NCBI GenBank assembly: GCA_024281825.1
Contig: JAMWZY010000001.1
Coordinates: 310,001-374,000, forward strand
Source of the DNA: Nitrosomonas sp.
Lineage (GTDB): Bacteria > Pseudomonadota > Gammaproteobacteria > Burkholderiales > Nitrosomonadaceae
Direction: 5' to 3'
DNA: 64,000 bases
A program made the position numbers and the translations under genes. The notes beneath the pieces are model-generated. The model saw only the letters and a program-made list of their open reading frames with translations, was not told the DNA's origin and made no database searches. Shown in pieces: positions 43,462 to 53,417 of this stretch. Numbering within the stretch: position 1 is the first letter of the stretch; each line of letters opens with the position of its first letter.

Positions 43462-45177
43462 TTATTGTTCGGTATTTTTGCTGTCCATCTTAGCTTTAAG
43501 CAATGCGCCTAAGCTTGTGGTTCCAGCATTTGTAGGCGCTGTTTTAATTTTCTGTAAAGCGCTAGTTTCATCCGATTTGTCTTTGGCTTTGATGGAAAGG
43601 TTAATTGTACGATTCTTGCGGTCAATGTTGATGATCATGGTTTCAACTTTGTCGCCTTCTTTCAAGTGCGTGCGGATATCTTCAACGCGATCACGGGTAA
43701 CCTCTGAGGCACGCAAGTAACCATCCACGTCATTATTCAATGCAATGACTGCACCTTTGGCATCAATTGATTTTACTGTACCACTGATGATACTGTTTTT
43801 ATCATATTGCGCGACAAAGGCAGTGAAAGGATCACCTTCCATCTGTTTGATACCTAAGGAGATGCGCTCACGTTCAACGTCGATCGATAAAATGATCGCT
43901 TCGACTTCGTCACCTTTTTTGTAATTTAAAACAGCTTCTTCACCCGATTGATTCCAGGAAAGATCGGATAAGTGCACTAATCCGTCAATATTGCCGGGGA
44001 GTCCGATGAAGACCCCAAAATCGGTAATAGATTTGATCTGACCGCTAACCTTGTCACCTTTTTCATGTTTAGAAGAAAATTCTTCCCAGGGATTGACTTG
44101 GCATTGTTTCATTCCTAACGAAATGCGTCTGCGTTCTTCGTCAATTTCTAGAATCATGATTTCGACTTCATCACCTAACTGAACAATTTTAGATGGATAA
44201 ACATTCTTGTTAGTCCAATCCATTTCAGATACGTGCACTAGTCCTTCAATGCCTTGTTCGATTTCGATGAATGCACCGTAATCGGTCAGATTGGTTACTT
44301 TACCAAACAAGCGAGTATGCGCGGGATAGCGGCGTGATAGGCCTACCCATGGATCTTCGCTCAGTTGCTTCATGCCTAAAGAGACGCGATTTTTTTCTTG
44401 ATCGAATTTAAGTACTTTTGCAGTTACTTCATCACCGATATTGACAACTTCGGATGGATGCTTGACGCGGCGCCATGCCAGATCAGTAATATGCAACAAA
44501 CCATCTATGCCACCCAAATCAACAAAAGCGCCATAATCGGTAATATTTTTGATGACGCCTTGAACAACAGCACCTTCTTGCAGGCTCGATAATAATGACT
44601 CGCGATCAGCACCTTGCGTGGCTTCCAGCACAGCACGGCGTGAAACAACGACGTTGTTGCGTTTGCGATCCAATTTGATGACTTTAAACTCCATCTCCTT
44701 GTTTTCATAAGGCGTGGTATCTTTAACGGGACGAATGTCGACCAGAGAGCCTGGTAAAAATGCGCGGATACCATTAATCATGGCAGTGAGGCCGCCTTTA
44801 ACTTTGCCGTTTACCATGCCGGTGACAATTTTACCGCTCTCCATTGCTTCTTCGAGATCGTGCCAAGCTGTGAGACGTTTCGCTTTATCACGAGACAAAC
44901 GGGTTTCTCCAAAACCATCTTCCAATGATTCAATGGCAACACTAATAAAGTCGCCTGGTTTTACTTCAATTTCACCGCGATCATTTTTGAATTCTTCAAC
45001 AGGAATAAAGCTTTCCGATTTGAGGCCAGCATTGACCACCACGATGTTATAGTCAACACGGACGACTTCGGCCGTAATGACTTCACCTATACGCATTTCC
45101 TGGCGAGAAAGGCTTTCTTCAAAGAGCGCGGCAAAATTTTCTGAGGATGTGGAAGAGGATGAGGAAACTGTAGTCAT
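43462..45177 (-). CDS. rpsA: 30S ribosomal protein S1
   Basis: The 571-residue S1 consists of six OB-fold S1 repeats. The strongly conserved ones begin at [86 protein letters not shown] and [29 protein letters not shown]. The protein binds mRNA upstream of the start codon and is needed for initiation on most messages. A Ser-rich N-terminus (SSSSSTSS) precedes the first repeat. It lies between cmk and ihfB as in most proteobacteria. Confidence 0.98.
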   Translation of the reverse strand: MTTVSSSSSTSSENFAALFEESLSRQEMRIGEVITAEVVRVDYNIVVVNAGLKSESFIPVEEFKNDRGEIEVKPGDFISVAIESLEDGFGETRLSRDKAKRLTAWHDLEEAMESGKIVTGMVNGKVKGGLTAMINGIRAFLPGSLVDIRPVKDTTPYENKEMEFKVIKLDRKRNNVVVSRRAVLEATQGADRESLLSSLQEGAVVQGVIKNITDYGAFVDLGGIDGLLHITDLAWRRVKHPSEVVNIGDEVTAKVLKFDQEKNRVSLGMKQLSEDPWVGLSRRYPAHTRLFGKVTNLTDYGAFIEIEQGIEGLVHVSEMDWTNKNVYPSKIVQLGDEVEIMILEIDEERRRISLGMKQCQVNPWEEFSSKHEKGDKVSGQIKSITDFGVFIGLPGNIDGLVHLSDLSWNQSGEEAVLNYKKGDEVEAIILSIDVERERISLGIKQMEGDPFTAFVAQYDKNSIISGTVKSIDAKGAVIALNNDVDGYLRASEVTRDRVEDIRTHLKEGDKVETMIINIDRKNRTINLSIKAKDKSDETSALQKIKTAPTNAGTTSLGALLKAKMDSKNTEQ

Positions 45178-45305
45178 TGTTAAAAATACCCGATTGTTTT
45201 CCCTGCAGCAAAATTCGCCAGACAGGTTAAGTGAGTTAATAAAACTTGAATTGAAATTGTTATTTTCGAATCAAATGCGAAAAATGAAAATATACCATGC
45301 CACAT

Positions 45306-45980
45306 TCAAGTGCGATTTTCTATTCGAATCTCATTATACCAAGATAGGATAGCGTTCTGTGCTTCAGATATTGTCAGCGATGAAGTATCAAGTAATTTTG
45401 CATCGATTCCTTGTTTTAAAGGCGCAATACTGCGATTGCTGTCACGCTCATCACGCGCTTTGATATCTTGCAACAGGAGGGCGATATTAGCATCGATTCC
45501 TTTCTCCATCAACTGCTTATGCCGTCTTTGTGCGCGTATCTCAGCACTGGCTGTGAGAAAAACTTTTAATTGGGCATTCGGGAAAATGGTTGAACCCATA
45601 TCGCGTCCATCGGCTACTAATCCGGGTGGCTGGCAAAATCTTCGCTGACGTTCTGTGAGCGCTTCCCGAACTTGCGGATAAGCTGCTATTTGTGAAGCTA
45701 AAATACCGCACTGTTCGGTGCGGATCTCATGCGTGGCAACTTTGCCGTCAAGGTAAATTTCTTGATCCTGGAATGCAATGTCGAGGTGTGCTGCAATGGC
45801 GACTAGTTGATCGTGGTCAGTGCTATTAACGTGCAATTGCATTGCTTTTAGTGCGACTAATCGATACAAAGCGCCACTATCTAAATAGTGAAATCCAAGT
45901 GCTTTTGCGATTAGTTGAGCTACGGTGCCTTTGCCGGATGCGGAGGGCCCATCGATAGCGATCACAGGAATTTGAGGCAT
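45306..45980 (-). CDS. cmk: Cytidylate kinase
   Basis: The 224-residue kinase phosphorylates CMP and dCMP. It has P-loop IDGPSASGKGTVAQ (about 9-22), the HYLDSGALYRLVAL motif, VADGRDMGSTIFPNA for nucleotide binding and the lid RAQRRHKQLMEKG, then RDERDSNRSIAPL. The chain is a normal full-length proteobacterial Cmk. It lies 29 bases after aroA and about 130 bases before rpsA on the same strand. A promoter for rpsA probably lies in that gap, as in E. coli, but none was clearly recognised. Confidence 0.97.
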   Translation of the reverse strand: MPQIPVIAIDGPSASGKGTVAQLIAKALGFHYLDSGALYRLVALKAMQLHVNSTDHDQLVAIAAHLDIAFQDQEIYLDGKVATHEIRTEQCGILASQIAAYPQVREALTERQRRFCQPPGLVADGRDMGSTIFPNAQLKVFLTASAEIRAQRRHKQLMEKGIDANIALLLQDIKARDERDSNRSIAPLKQGIDAKLLDTSSLTISEAQNAILSWYNEIRIENRT

Positions 45981-46009
45981 AGAATAATGAATTGGTGATA
46001 AAGTTAACG

Positions 46010-47326
46010 TTAATGTGTATGAATGATTTTGCTAAGTACTTGGAAATAATCTGGGAATGTTTTTGTAACACAATCAGGATCGTTGATTCGAATGGGCGTG
46101 CCAAAACTGACTAATGAAAAACACATGGCCATGCGGTGATCGTCGTAGGTGTCAATGGATACATTCGGTGATAAACTACTTTGCGGTGGAGTAATGCGCA
46201 GATAACTTGCGCCTTCTTCAATGACTGCACCGAGTTTGCGTAATTCACAGGACATTGCCGCGAGACGATCAGTTTCTTTGAGGCGCCAGCTGGCAATGTT
46301 ACGCAATACGGTTGAACCTTCGGCAAACAGAGCGCAAACTGCTAGGGTCATGGCTGCATCGGGAATATGATTACAATCCAGATCAATTGCACGTAACGGT
46401 TTTTTATTGGGTTTTTGGGCTGGATTGCTGGCTTCGATCCAGTTTTCGCCCATGGTAATTGTTGCTCCCATCATTTCAAGGGCCGCGGCAAAATGGATGT
46501 CACCCTGAGCGCTAGTGCGTCCAACGCCATTAACTCGGACGGCGCCGCATCCAATGGCACCCGCTGCGAGAAAATAGGAAGCAGATGATGCATCGCCTTC
46601 AACGGTGATTGATCCTGGTGAGCGGTAAATTTGCATTGCGGGTATTCTGAAGGATTGCCAATCGTTGTTCTCGACTTGTATACCGAAATGTTGTAACTGT
46701 GCAATCGTGAGATTGATGTAGGGTTTAGAAATGAGTTCTCCAGAAACGTGGATGATCGATTCTCGTTGGGTGAGTGGGAGTGCCATTAACAAGCCCGTAA
46801 GAAACTGACTGGAAGCATTTCCTTTCACCGTGATTTCATTTTTACTCTGATTTGTGTGTGGACTGAAAGGCTCAATTTGTAGTGGCGGGAATCCGGGATT
46901 ACCTAAATAAGACAGCTTTGCACCTAACTGGCGTAGCGCATCCACAAGATCGGCAATGGGGCGCTCATGCATGCGGGGAACACCGGATAATTGATAATGT
47001 CCATTCATGAGAGAAAGTACGGCGACCAATGGGCGGAAAGCGGTGCCGGCATTTCCGAGAAATAGTTTCGCCGAGGTGACGGGAAATTTTCCGCCCTGCC
47101 CAATAATATAGTAATCGTTATGGCCCGTTTGCTTAATTGAAATGCCCAGTTGTTCAAGTGCTTCTAACATTCGTGCCGTATCGTCGGATGCTAATAGGTC
47201 GTGAATGTGTGTTTCGCCGTCTGATAATGCGGATAGTAGCAGAATACGGTTGGAAATACTCTTGGAGCCAGGTAACTGAACATTCCCATGGGCGCATTGG
47301 GCAAACGGAAGATCAAGCCATTTCAT
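46010..47326 (-). CDS. aroA: 5-enolpyruvylshikimate-3-phosphate synthase
   Basis: AroA transfers enolpyruvate from PEP to shikimate 3-phosphate in aromatic amino acid synthesis. Its 438 residues show [22 protein letters not shown] (S3P-binding), [15 protein letters not shown] (the LGNAGTA motif at the glyphosate-binding site), [57 protein letters not shown] and YDDHRMAM. The NAGTA motif is unaltered, so class I behaviour is expected. It is first in the operon with cmk. Confidence 0.97.
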   Translation of the reverse strand: MKWLDLPFAQCAHGNVQLPGSKSISNRILLLSALSDGETHIHDLLASDDTARMLEALEQLGISIKQTGHNDYYIIGQGGKFPVTSAKLFLGNAGTAFRPLVAVLSLMNGHYQLSGVPRMHERPIADLVDALRQLGAKLSYLGNPGFPPLQIEPFSPHTNQSKNEITVKGNASSQFLTGLLMALPLTQRESIIHVSGELISKPYINLTIAQLQHFGIQVENNDWQSFRIPAMQIYRSPGSITVEGDASSASYFLAAGAIGCGAVRVNGVGRTSAQGDIHFAAALEMMGATITMGENWIEASNPAQKPNKKPLRAIDLDCNHIPDAAMTLAVCALFAEGSTVLRNIASWRLKETDRLAAMSCELRKLGAVIEEGASYLRITPPQSSLSPNVSIDTYDDHRMAMCFSLVSFGTPIRINDPDCVTKTFPDYFQVLSKIIHTH

Positions 47327-47597
47327 GACAATGGAAGAATAAAAATGATTAATGATATCTTATATACTTTAATTGAAGGCAGTTTTTGAATTACTAAGAA
47401 TTTTTTTGGCAATGAATTAGAAATAATGTGCATTTACTCACTCAAAAAAGTATTTTTATTTATTAAAATAAGGTATTAGTCTTGAATGCAATCTTGACCC
47501 TGTTATATAAGGCACTTACCATGCGCATATTAAGATTAGGGTTTGGTTTTTTAAAAGTACAATGAGTAGTGGTGGTTTTTTAAATTTGAGGATAAAT
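47327..47597. promoter_or_regulatory. Divergent control region between aroA and the secretion operon
   Basis: These 271 bases of AT-rich sequence separate the divergent aroA and gspG-like genes and must carry both promoters. GAGGA before the ATG at 47598 is the ribosome binding site of the first pseudopilin. No inverted repeat of note was seen. Confidence 0.4.
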
Positions 47598-48032
47598 ATG
47601 TTACGTTTGAAAAGGCAGCACATCATTACAACTGAGAATGGATTCACTTTGTTGGAATTGCTAGTTGTAATGGTTATTATAGGGTTACTAGCGGCTTATG
47701 TCGGACCCAAATACTTTTCTCAAGTCGGTAAGTCCGAAATCAAAATGGCTCAAGCACAAATCGATGCGCTCGAAAAAGCCTTGCATCAATATCGTTTGGA
47801 TGTGGGGGCTTATCCAGCAACCGAACAGGGGTTGGCTGCGTTGATTAATCGTCCGAGCAACGAATCGAGATGGCAAGGCCCGTACCTTTCTAAAATGCCG
47901 CCTTCTGATCCGTGGGGACGTCCGTATATCTATAAATATCCGGGAGAGCGTGCGGAATTTGATCTGCTGTCCTATGGCAAAGATGGTCAGCCGGGAGGCG
48001 AAGGCGAGGCAGCTGATATTAAGAATTGGTAA
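47598..48032 (+). CDS. gspG: Major pseudopilin GspG of a type II secretion-like system
   Basis: The 144-residue prepilin has a class III signal ending in G15|F16 TLLE20 LLVVMVIIGLLAAYVGPKYFSQ, cleaved and methylated by PilD-type peptidase. The C-terminal half has the GspG pattern: QIDALEKALHQYRLDVGAYPATEQGLAAL, then WQGPYLSKMPPSDPWGRPYIYKYPG and the calcium-site tail DLLSYGKDGQPGGEGEAADI. The ATG at 47598 with GAGGA upstream is preferred over the frame opening at 47562. It is first in a ten-gene operon and 12 bases before gspF. Confidence 0.94.
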   Translation: MLRLKRQHIITTENGFTLLELLVVMVIIGLLAAYVGPKYFSQVGKSEIKMAQAQIDALEKALHQYRLDVGAYPATEQGLAALINRPSNESRWQGPYLSKMPPSDPWGRPYIYKYPGERAEFDLLSYGKDGQPGGEGEAADIKNW

Positions 48033-48044
48033 ATTTTTAAAGTA

Positions 48045-49229
48045 ATGCGCTACGAAGTAAAAGCAGTGTTATCCGGTCAAGGTACCGTATTGCTCCATTT
48101 GGAAGCCAATAGCGAGGAAGAGGCACGCCTTCAAGTAACGGAAAAAGGAGGTATGGTTCTGAGTGTAAAGCGGAATTTTTCTGGCTTTTCGTTGAAATCA
48201 CGGAGTAAATTTCCGCTGGTACATTTCAGTCAAGAATTACTTTCTTTGCAGGTTGCCGGATTAAGTTTGGTGGAAGGTATTGAAACTTTATTAGAGAAAG
48301 AGCAAGATTCGAGTAATCGTAAGGTTATTCAAGATATTTTGGCTAAACTCTATGAAGGCGTGACGTTTTCGCAAGCATTGGAGGGATATCCACAATTCTT
48401 TCCACCATTGTATATTGCGACTGTTCGCGCCAGCGAAAAAACTGGCGATCTTGCCGAGGCATTAACGCGGTTTATTACCTACCAAACACAGATGGATTTT
48501 GTTCGTAAGAAGTTGGTTGGTGCGTCCATTTACCCAATTTTACTACTGTTAGTCGGTTTCTTGGTTTCGATCTTTCTCATGGTATTTGTGGTACCAAAAT
48601 TCAGTGCTATTTATGATGACATGAACAGTGATTTGCCTTGGTTATCGTTATTATTGATCAAATGGGGGCAGTTTGTTCACGAGTATGGATGGGAATTGAC
48701 CATTGTTTCGGCTGCTGCAATGATTCTGGCCATATACACGGTTAGTAGGCCCGCTTTTCGGGCCAGTATATTGCAATTGTTGTGGCGAATACCCGCGATT
48801 GGTGAACATATGCGCGTGTATCAATTGGCGCGTTTCTATAAAACTTTGGGAATGCTGTTGCGAGGTGGTATCCCAATTACGCAAGCGTTGAATATGGTCA
48901 GTGGATTGTTACAGACGCATTTTCGCCCCAAGGTGGAAGCAGCTGCAAAGCATATTCGCGAAGGTAAGACTATTTCAACTGCGATGGAAATGGAAGGACT
49001 GACGACTGCGGTTGGGAACCGTATGTTGCGAGTAGGCGAGAGGACTGGTTTGATGGGTGACATGATGGAACGTATCGGCAATTTTCATGATGAAGAAATA
49101 GCACGTTGGGTGGAATGGACCACTAAACTGATCGAACCGCTATTAATGGCATTTATCGGTATTGTTATTGGCGGAATTATTATTCTGATGTATATGCCGA
49201 TTTTTGAATTGGCGGGTAGTATTAATTGA
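48045..49229 (+). CDS. gspF: Type II secretion inner-membrane platform protein GspF
   Basis: The 394-residue protein has two GspF/PilC domains with three transmembrane helices (KLVGASIYPILLLLVGFLVSIFLMVFVVPKF, LTIVSAAAMILAIYTV and IEPLLMAFIGIVIGGIIILMYMPIF). Conserved FSQELLSLQVAGLSLVEGIETL and FYKTLGMLLRGGIPITQALNM mark the repeated cytoplasmic halves. GspF couples the GspE ATPase to pseudopilus assembly. Its stop overlaps the start of the next gene as TTGA. Confidence 0.94.
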   Translation: MRYEVKAVLSGQGTVLLHLEANSEEEARLQVTEKGGMVLSVKRNFSGFSLKSRSKFPLVHFSQELLSLQVAGLSLVEGIETLLEKEQDSSNRKVIQDILAKLYEGVTFSQALEGYPQFFPPLYIATVRASEKTGDLAEALTRFITYQTQMDFVRKKLVGASIYPILLLLVGFLVSIFLMVFVVPKFSAIYDDMNSDLPWLSLLLIKWGQFVHEYGWELTIVSAAAMILAIYTVSRPAFRASILQLLWRIPAIGEHMRVYQLARFYKTLGMLLRGGIPITQALNMVSGLLQTHFRPKVEAAAKHIREGKTISTAMEMEGLTTAVGNRMLRVGERTGLMGDMMERIGNFHDEEIARWVEWTTKLIEPLLMAFIGIVIGGIIILMYMPIFELAGSIN

Positions 49230-50899
49230 GCGAGCCAGCAGTTACTTTAGATATCAGTCGATTGGCTGATGCGCGCCAAAGAGCCATGAATCAAGGTGTT
49301 TCGGTGATGCAGGTACTGGAGGATGTAGATGGTTATGCACCTGAAGCATTGATTCAGCAGCTCGGTCAATTGCTACACATCGCTGTATTGGATATGAAAG
49401 CCATTCATATGCTAACACCTGCATTTGATGTGTTGCCATTTTCAGAAGCGATCATGCATGAATGCGCGTTGTTTCGTGATGAGCAACATTATTTACTCGC
49501 GATTAGTAATCCATTTTCAAACAGAATAAGGGCGTGGGCGGAAGAGCGTTTTAGTGTGCCAGTTGCATGGCGTTTGGTGCATCCAGCCGATTTGGCAGCT
49601 TTTTTTGCGCAGCAAGAAAAAACCATGCGTGCGATGGATCAAGTATTGCCATCAACCGAGTTGGATAAAATTCAAAGTGGCATTGAAGATTTATCACTAA
49701 AAAGCATTAATGAGGGCACCAGCCAGGTAGTAAGGTTGGTGCATTCAACGCTTTATGATGCCCATAAGTCTCAGGCCAGCGATATTCACCTGGAAATGAC
49801 GACAGGGGCGTTATCAATCAAGTATCGGATTGACGGTGTGCTGACTTCGATTGGTGTGATACAAGGTGCAGATTTGGCGGAACAAGTGATATCTCGTATC
49901 AAAGTGATGTCAGAATTGGATATTGCGGAACGCCGTGTGCCGCAAGATGGTCGTTTTAAAATTTCAATTCAAGGACGTGAAATTGATTTTCGTGTCTCGA
50001 TCATGCCGAGTATCTTTGGTGAAGATGCTGTGCTGCGTATTTTGGATCGACAAGCACTATCCGATCATATTGAAGGTTTGACTTTGAATCAACTGGGTTT
50101 TAGTCAAACGGCGATAGCCAGCATTCGGCGTTTAAGTTCAGAACCATACGGTATGTTACTCGTTACCGGCCCCACAGGAAGTGGCAAGACGACCTCTCTC
50201 TATGCGGCTATTTCTGAGGTCAATAAAGGCAACGATAAAATCATCACCATTGAAGATCCGATCGAGTATCAACTCGCTGGTGTATTGCAAATTCCAGTAA
50301 ACGAGAAAAAGGGATTAACATTTGCACGCGGTTTACGTTCCATATTGCGTCATGACCCGGATAAAATTATGGTGGGCGAGATTCGGGATGCTGAAACTGC
50401 GCAAATTGCCATTCAGGCGGCATTAACAGGACACTTGGTATTTACTACGGTACATGCAAACAATGTATTTGATGTCATCGGGCGATTCTCGCATATGGGT
50501 GTGGATCCTTACAGTTTTGTATCGGCTTTGAATGGTATTGTGGCGCAACGGCTAGTACGGTTGTTGTGTTCGCATTGTTCCAGCGATGAATATCCTGGCG
50601 ATGACCTGATTACTGAATCTGGTATTACGCTTGCAGAAGCAGATCAGTATCGATTTCGTAATGGTAAAGGGTGTGGGCATTGCCGTGGCAGCGGATATCG
50701 AGGCAGAAATGCAATTGCAGAAATTTTATTACTGAACGATGAGATTCGTGAATTGATTGTGGCGCAAGAACCGATTCGACGTATTAAGGAAGCGGCGCGC
50801 AACAATGGCACACACTTTCTCCGTGAAGCGGCTTTGGACATGGTGAAGCAGGGATTGACCAGTTTAGAGGAGGCCAACCGTGTCACAATTGTGGCGTGA
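49226..50899 (+). CDS. gspE: Type II secretion ATPase GspE
   Basis: The 557-residue secretion ATPase has an N-terminal GspE_N domain (about 1-150), then SQASDIHLEMTTGALSIKYRIDGVL, Walker A GPTGSGKTTSLYA, the Asp box IITIEDPIEYQL, Walker B LRSILRHDPDKIMVGEIRDAETAQIA and the His box LTGHLVFTTVHANN. A zinc-binding CSHC...CGHC cluster lies near 460-490, as in true GspE. It starts with TTG, overlapping the gspF stop by four bases. It powers pseudopilus growth. Confidence 0.95.
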   Translation: MSEPAVTLDISRLADARQRAMNQGVSVMQVLEDVDGYAPEALIQQLGQLLHIAVLDMKAIHMLTPAFDVLPFSEAIMHECALFRDEQHYLLAISNPFSNRIRAWAEERFSVPVAWRLVHPADLAAFFAQQEKTMRAMDQVLPSTELDKIQSGIEDLSLKSINEGTSQVVRLVHSTLYDAHKSQASDIHLEMTTGALSIKYRIDGVLTSIGVIQGADLAEQVISRIKVMSELDIAERRVPQDGRFKISIQGREIDFRVSIMPSIFGEDAVLRILDRQALSDHIEGLTLNQLGFSQTAIASIRRLSSEPYGMLLVTGPTGSGKTTSLYAAISEVNKGNDKIITIEDPIEYQLAGVLQIPVNEKKGLTFARGLRSILRHDPDKIMVGEIRDAETAQIAIQAALTGHLVFTTVHANNVFDVIGRFSHMGVDPYSFVSALNGIVAQRLVRLLCSHCSSDEYPGDDLITESGITLAEADQYRFRNGKGCGHCRGSGYRGRNAIAEILLLNDEIRELIVAQEPIRRIKEAARNNGTHFLREAALDMVKQGLTSLEEANRVTIVA

Positions 50900-51725
50900 T
50901 CAAATTTACGTTTTTCTGGCGCCTGAACGACTTGATTGGGTCCATTATCGGCGAGGCTTTAGGCCGGTGCAACTCAATAAAGACACCGTATTTTGTGAGC
51001 AAATGCAAAATGCTCCTCCATGGCAGAATGCGCTGAAATTATTGGAAAGTCATTTGATGGACACTACTAACGCTGATCTCACGGTGATACTATCCAATCA
51101 CTTTGTACGTTTTGTGACCTTGCAACCGCAAGCAGAAATTACGACACCGGAAGAAGTCAAGTCGTATGCCGCATTCCGCATGCGTGAGATTTATGCCGAG
51201 CGTTCCGAATCCTGGGATTTGAGTGTCAGTGACTGGAGCCCGACAACAGGTGCTATTTGTGCCGCCATTAATCGTGATTTGATGGATCAGTTGCAAGCAA
51301 TAACCAAACGATCTGAAGTTAAACTGAAAGCGGTCGAACCTTATTTGGCAGCGGCATATGATCACTGGCAAAAGCAACTCAACAGCCAGAAGAGCTATTT
51401 TGTTGTCGTAGAATCGGGACGGTTTTGTAGTGCGGTAGTGATCAATGGTATTTGGCAAAGTATTCGTAATCAGCGCGTGTTGTCTGGGGATATTCATGAG
51501 CTTGCTGAAGAACTTGTGGCTGCCTTGGATCAAGAAGCAGTATTGCTTGGAAATAAGGAAATGACCGAAACTGTTTATGTCTTTGCGCCAGAATGCCCTC
51601 AATTGGTATTGCCGCCCAATTGTGGTTGGCTGATGGTAATGTTATCGGATGCACAAAATCCAGTACCGAGTCATTTTCCATCATCGCCTGCTGACGTAGA
51701 CGGAATGAAGCAATGTCTCGTCTGA
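50880..51725 (+). CDS. PilM/GspL-N-like actin-fold protein of the secretion operon
   Basis: The 281-residue protein has no clear membrane segment. It starts with GTG at 50880, overlapping gspE by 20 bases. The order of strands and the ADLTVILSNHFVRFVTL, EVKSYAAFRMREIY and LKAVEPYLAAAYDHW segments resemble the actin-like fold of PilM, MshI and the cytoplasmic domain of GspL, although sequence motifs for ATP binding are weak. Its position, directly before PilN- and PilO-like genes, supports that reading. It would link the ATPase to the inner-membrane assembly. Confidence 0.65.
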   Translation: MSQLWRDQIYVFLAPERLDWVHYRRGFRPVQLNKDTVFCEQMQNAPPWQNALKLLESHLMDTTNADLTVILSNHFVRFVTLQPQAEITTPEEVKSYAAFRMREIYAERSESWDLSVSDWSPTTGAICAAINRDLMDQLQAITKRSEVKLKAVEPYLAAAYDHWQKQLNSQKSYFVVVESGRFCSAVVINGIWQSIRNQRVLSGDIHELAEELVAALDQEAVLLGNKEMTETVYVFAPECPQLVLPPNCGWLMVMLSDAQNPVPSHFPSSPADVDGMKQCLV

Positions 51726-52261
51726 AATTAAAGTTTCCTTATCAAGAACAGGCAATTCCGCAGGTTGATATCGCCATTTTATTAATTGGGTTAATACTAC
51801 TCATGGCTGTCATTTTTCAGTATCGCCAGATCACTGAAGAGATTAATTATTGGACTAACCGGGTAGATCGTTTAGAAAAGCAACAACAACAAAAAGCGGT
51901 GCCGCGTACTCGGTCTTCTTCACGAGTAAGGGAATTCAGCCAAGAGATTCGTAAGGAAATCGGCCAAGCTAATGGTGTCCTGGATCAAATTAATCTACCC
52001 TGGGACGTGCTTTTTGATGCTGTCGAGCATGCTTCGACGAAGGACATTGCGTTACTGTCATTGCAGCCCAATGTGGCAAATCGCGTGCTACGTATTAACG
52101 GTGAGGCCAAAGATATGGCAAAATTGTTAGATTTTGTTGAGGCGCTTGAACAAGAAGATATTTTTCAGAATGTACACTTAATTAATTACAAAATTAAGCA
52201 AGATAATCCCAATAAACCCATTATCTTTCTCTTATCCGCAGCATGGATCGTAATCTCTTAA
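51713..52261 (+). CDS. PilN-like inner-membrane assembly protein
   Basis: The 182-residue protein has one N-terminal membrane helix (VDIAILLIGLILLMAVIFQY, about 19-38), a coiled coil (ITEEINYWTNRVDRLEKQQQQ) and a ferredoxin-like periplasmic domain (LDQINLPWDVLFDAVEHAS, then ALLSLQPNVANRVLRINGEAKDMAKLLDFVEALEQ), which is the PilN plan. It overlaps the preceding gene by 13 bases and the next by 19. In T4P-like machines PilN bridges PilM and PilO. Confidence 0.78.
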   Translation: MSRLKLKFPYQEQAIPQVDIAILLIGLILLMAVIFQYRQITEEINYWTNRVDRLEKQQQQKAVPRTRSSSRVREFSQEIRKEIGQANGVLDQINLPWDVLFDAVEHASTKDIALLSLQPNVANRVLRINGEAKDMAKLLDFVEALEQEDIFQNVHLINYKIKQDNPNKPIIFLLSAAWIVIS

Positions 52262-52845
52262 ATTGGAATGTAAGTGCGATTCAAGTACATTTGAATCGCA
52301 TGCTACCGCAGCTTCGGTGGAAGTTCGGTTGTTTAGGCACGATTGGAAAAATTGGCTTGGGGCTGATTGCAGCCACAATCATTTATTTGATTTCAGCAGT
52401 ATTGCCGCATGATTCCGAGTTGGAGAAATTAAAAACGCGCGCGGATGTTTTACAAACACAGCTTGCATCGAATCAACCGGCAGGCACGCCTGAAGCCGGG
52501 GTCAAAATGACAGGGGATCAAGCATTGCAAGTGTTTTATGATTTCTTCCCAAACATTGATTCTTCGCCATTTTGGATCCGTGAATTGACGCGTATTGCCA
52601 AAGAAAAGAATATCGAATTAAGCAGTAGTGAGTATCGTTTGATTAACGAAGCGGATGCGCGTTTAGCCCGCTACGAAATGATTTTGCCGGTGCGTGGCAA
52701 GTATAAACAGGTACGAGCTTTTATCGCTGCGGCATTGGAAGCTGTACCGGCAATGGCGATTTCTGCTATAGCAATCAGGCGTGAAAGCGTTACGTCTGAT
52801 ATGCTTGAAGTGCGACTTGAAGCCAGTCTTTATCTAAATAAATAA
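52243..52845 (+). CDS. PilO/GspM-like inner-membrane assembly protein
   Basis: The 200-residue protein has an N-terminal membrane helix (GLGLIAATIIYLISAVLP, about 43-60), a short coiled coil and a periplasmic ferredoxin-like domain (LARYEMILPVRGKYKQVRAFIAAALEAVPAMAI, a pattern seen in PilO and GspM). It follows the PilN-like gene with a 19-base overlap. It should form a heterodimer with the PilN-like protein in the inner-membrane platform. Confidence 0.75.
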   Translation: MDRNLLNWNVSAIQVHLNRMLPQLRWKFGCLGTIGKIGLGLIAATIIYLISAVLPHDSELEKLKTRADVLQTQLASNQPAGTPEAGVKMTGDQALQVFYDFFPNIDSSPFWIRELTRIAKEKNIELSSSEYRLINEADARLARYEMILPVRGKYKQVRAFIAAALEAVPAMAISAIAIRRESVTSDMLEVRLEASLYLNK

Positions 52846-52847
52846 CT

Positions 52848-53417
52848 ATGGATTCTTCTGAAAAAAAACGCAAACTGTTAATTGGTGCTGCACTCGTCGC
52901 TACCTTACTTGCTGCAGTCATGGTCGAAAAGGAAGAGACGGAAGATGATTCAGTGAAGACCGTAGAGCCGACTCAGATTCCTAGAACATCCAAAGAAAGA
53001 GCCGCCCAAAAACAAGAAAACATCACAGAAACCTTGGACGTGAGCAAATTAGGTCAAAGAAAATTCAACCCTAAAGCGGGCGAGTTGTTTGTTACAACTA
53101 ATTGGATGCCTAAGCCGCCGCCTATTGATCCAGAAGAACAAGCTGCGAGAGAAGAAAAAGCAAAGCAGGCATTTACGCCTCCCCCACCAACCGCGCCTCC
53201 TGTACCTTTTAAGTATGCTGGAAAAGCAGTTTCAGACAAACAAACATGGGTTTTTTTGTCGCAAGCCAAAGAGAATCATATTGCTAAAATCGGTGGCAAA
53301 ATCACCGAGCAATATCGCCTGGACGCTATTACGGATGATAGCGTCAGCTTGACTTATTTGCCGCTCAATATCAAACAAACGCTCACGATCAATAACAAAA
53401 TAGCAGGAAATATGTGA
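52848..53417 (+). CDS. PilP/GspC-like proline-rich periplasmic connector
   Basis: The 189-residue protein has one N-terminal membrane segment (LLIGAALVATLLAAVMV), a long charged and Pro-rich linker (residues about 25-120, with PPPTAPPVP) and a C-terminal small beta domain (FKYAGKAVSDKQTWVFLSQAKENHIAKIGGKITEQYRLDAI, then LTYLPLNIKQTL) resembling the HR domain of GspC and PilP, which docks to the secretin. It fills the connector position just before the secretin gene, which it overlaps (TGATG). Automatic names for such proteins as translation factors are probably wrong. Confidence 0.72.
   Translation: MDSSEKKRKLLIGAALVATLLAAVMVEKEETEDDSVKTVEPTQIPRTSKERAAQKQENITETLDVSKLGQRKFNPKAGELFVTTNWMPKPPPIDPEEQAAREEKAKQAFTPPPPTAPPVPFKYAGKAVSDKQTWVFLSQAKENHIAKIGGKITEQYRLDAITDDSVSLTYLPLNIKQTLTINNKIAGNM

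Noticed and set aside
52848-53417. Reading of the Pro-rich protein as a translation initiation factor
   Set aside because: Only low-complexity linker similarity supports that; the membrane segment, operon position and C-terminal domain support a PilP/GspC-like connector.
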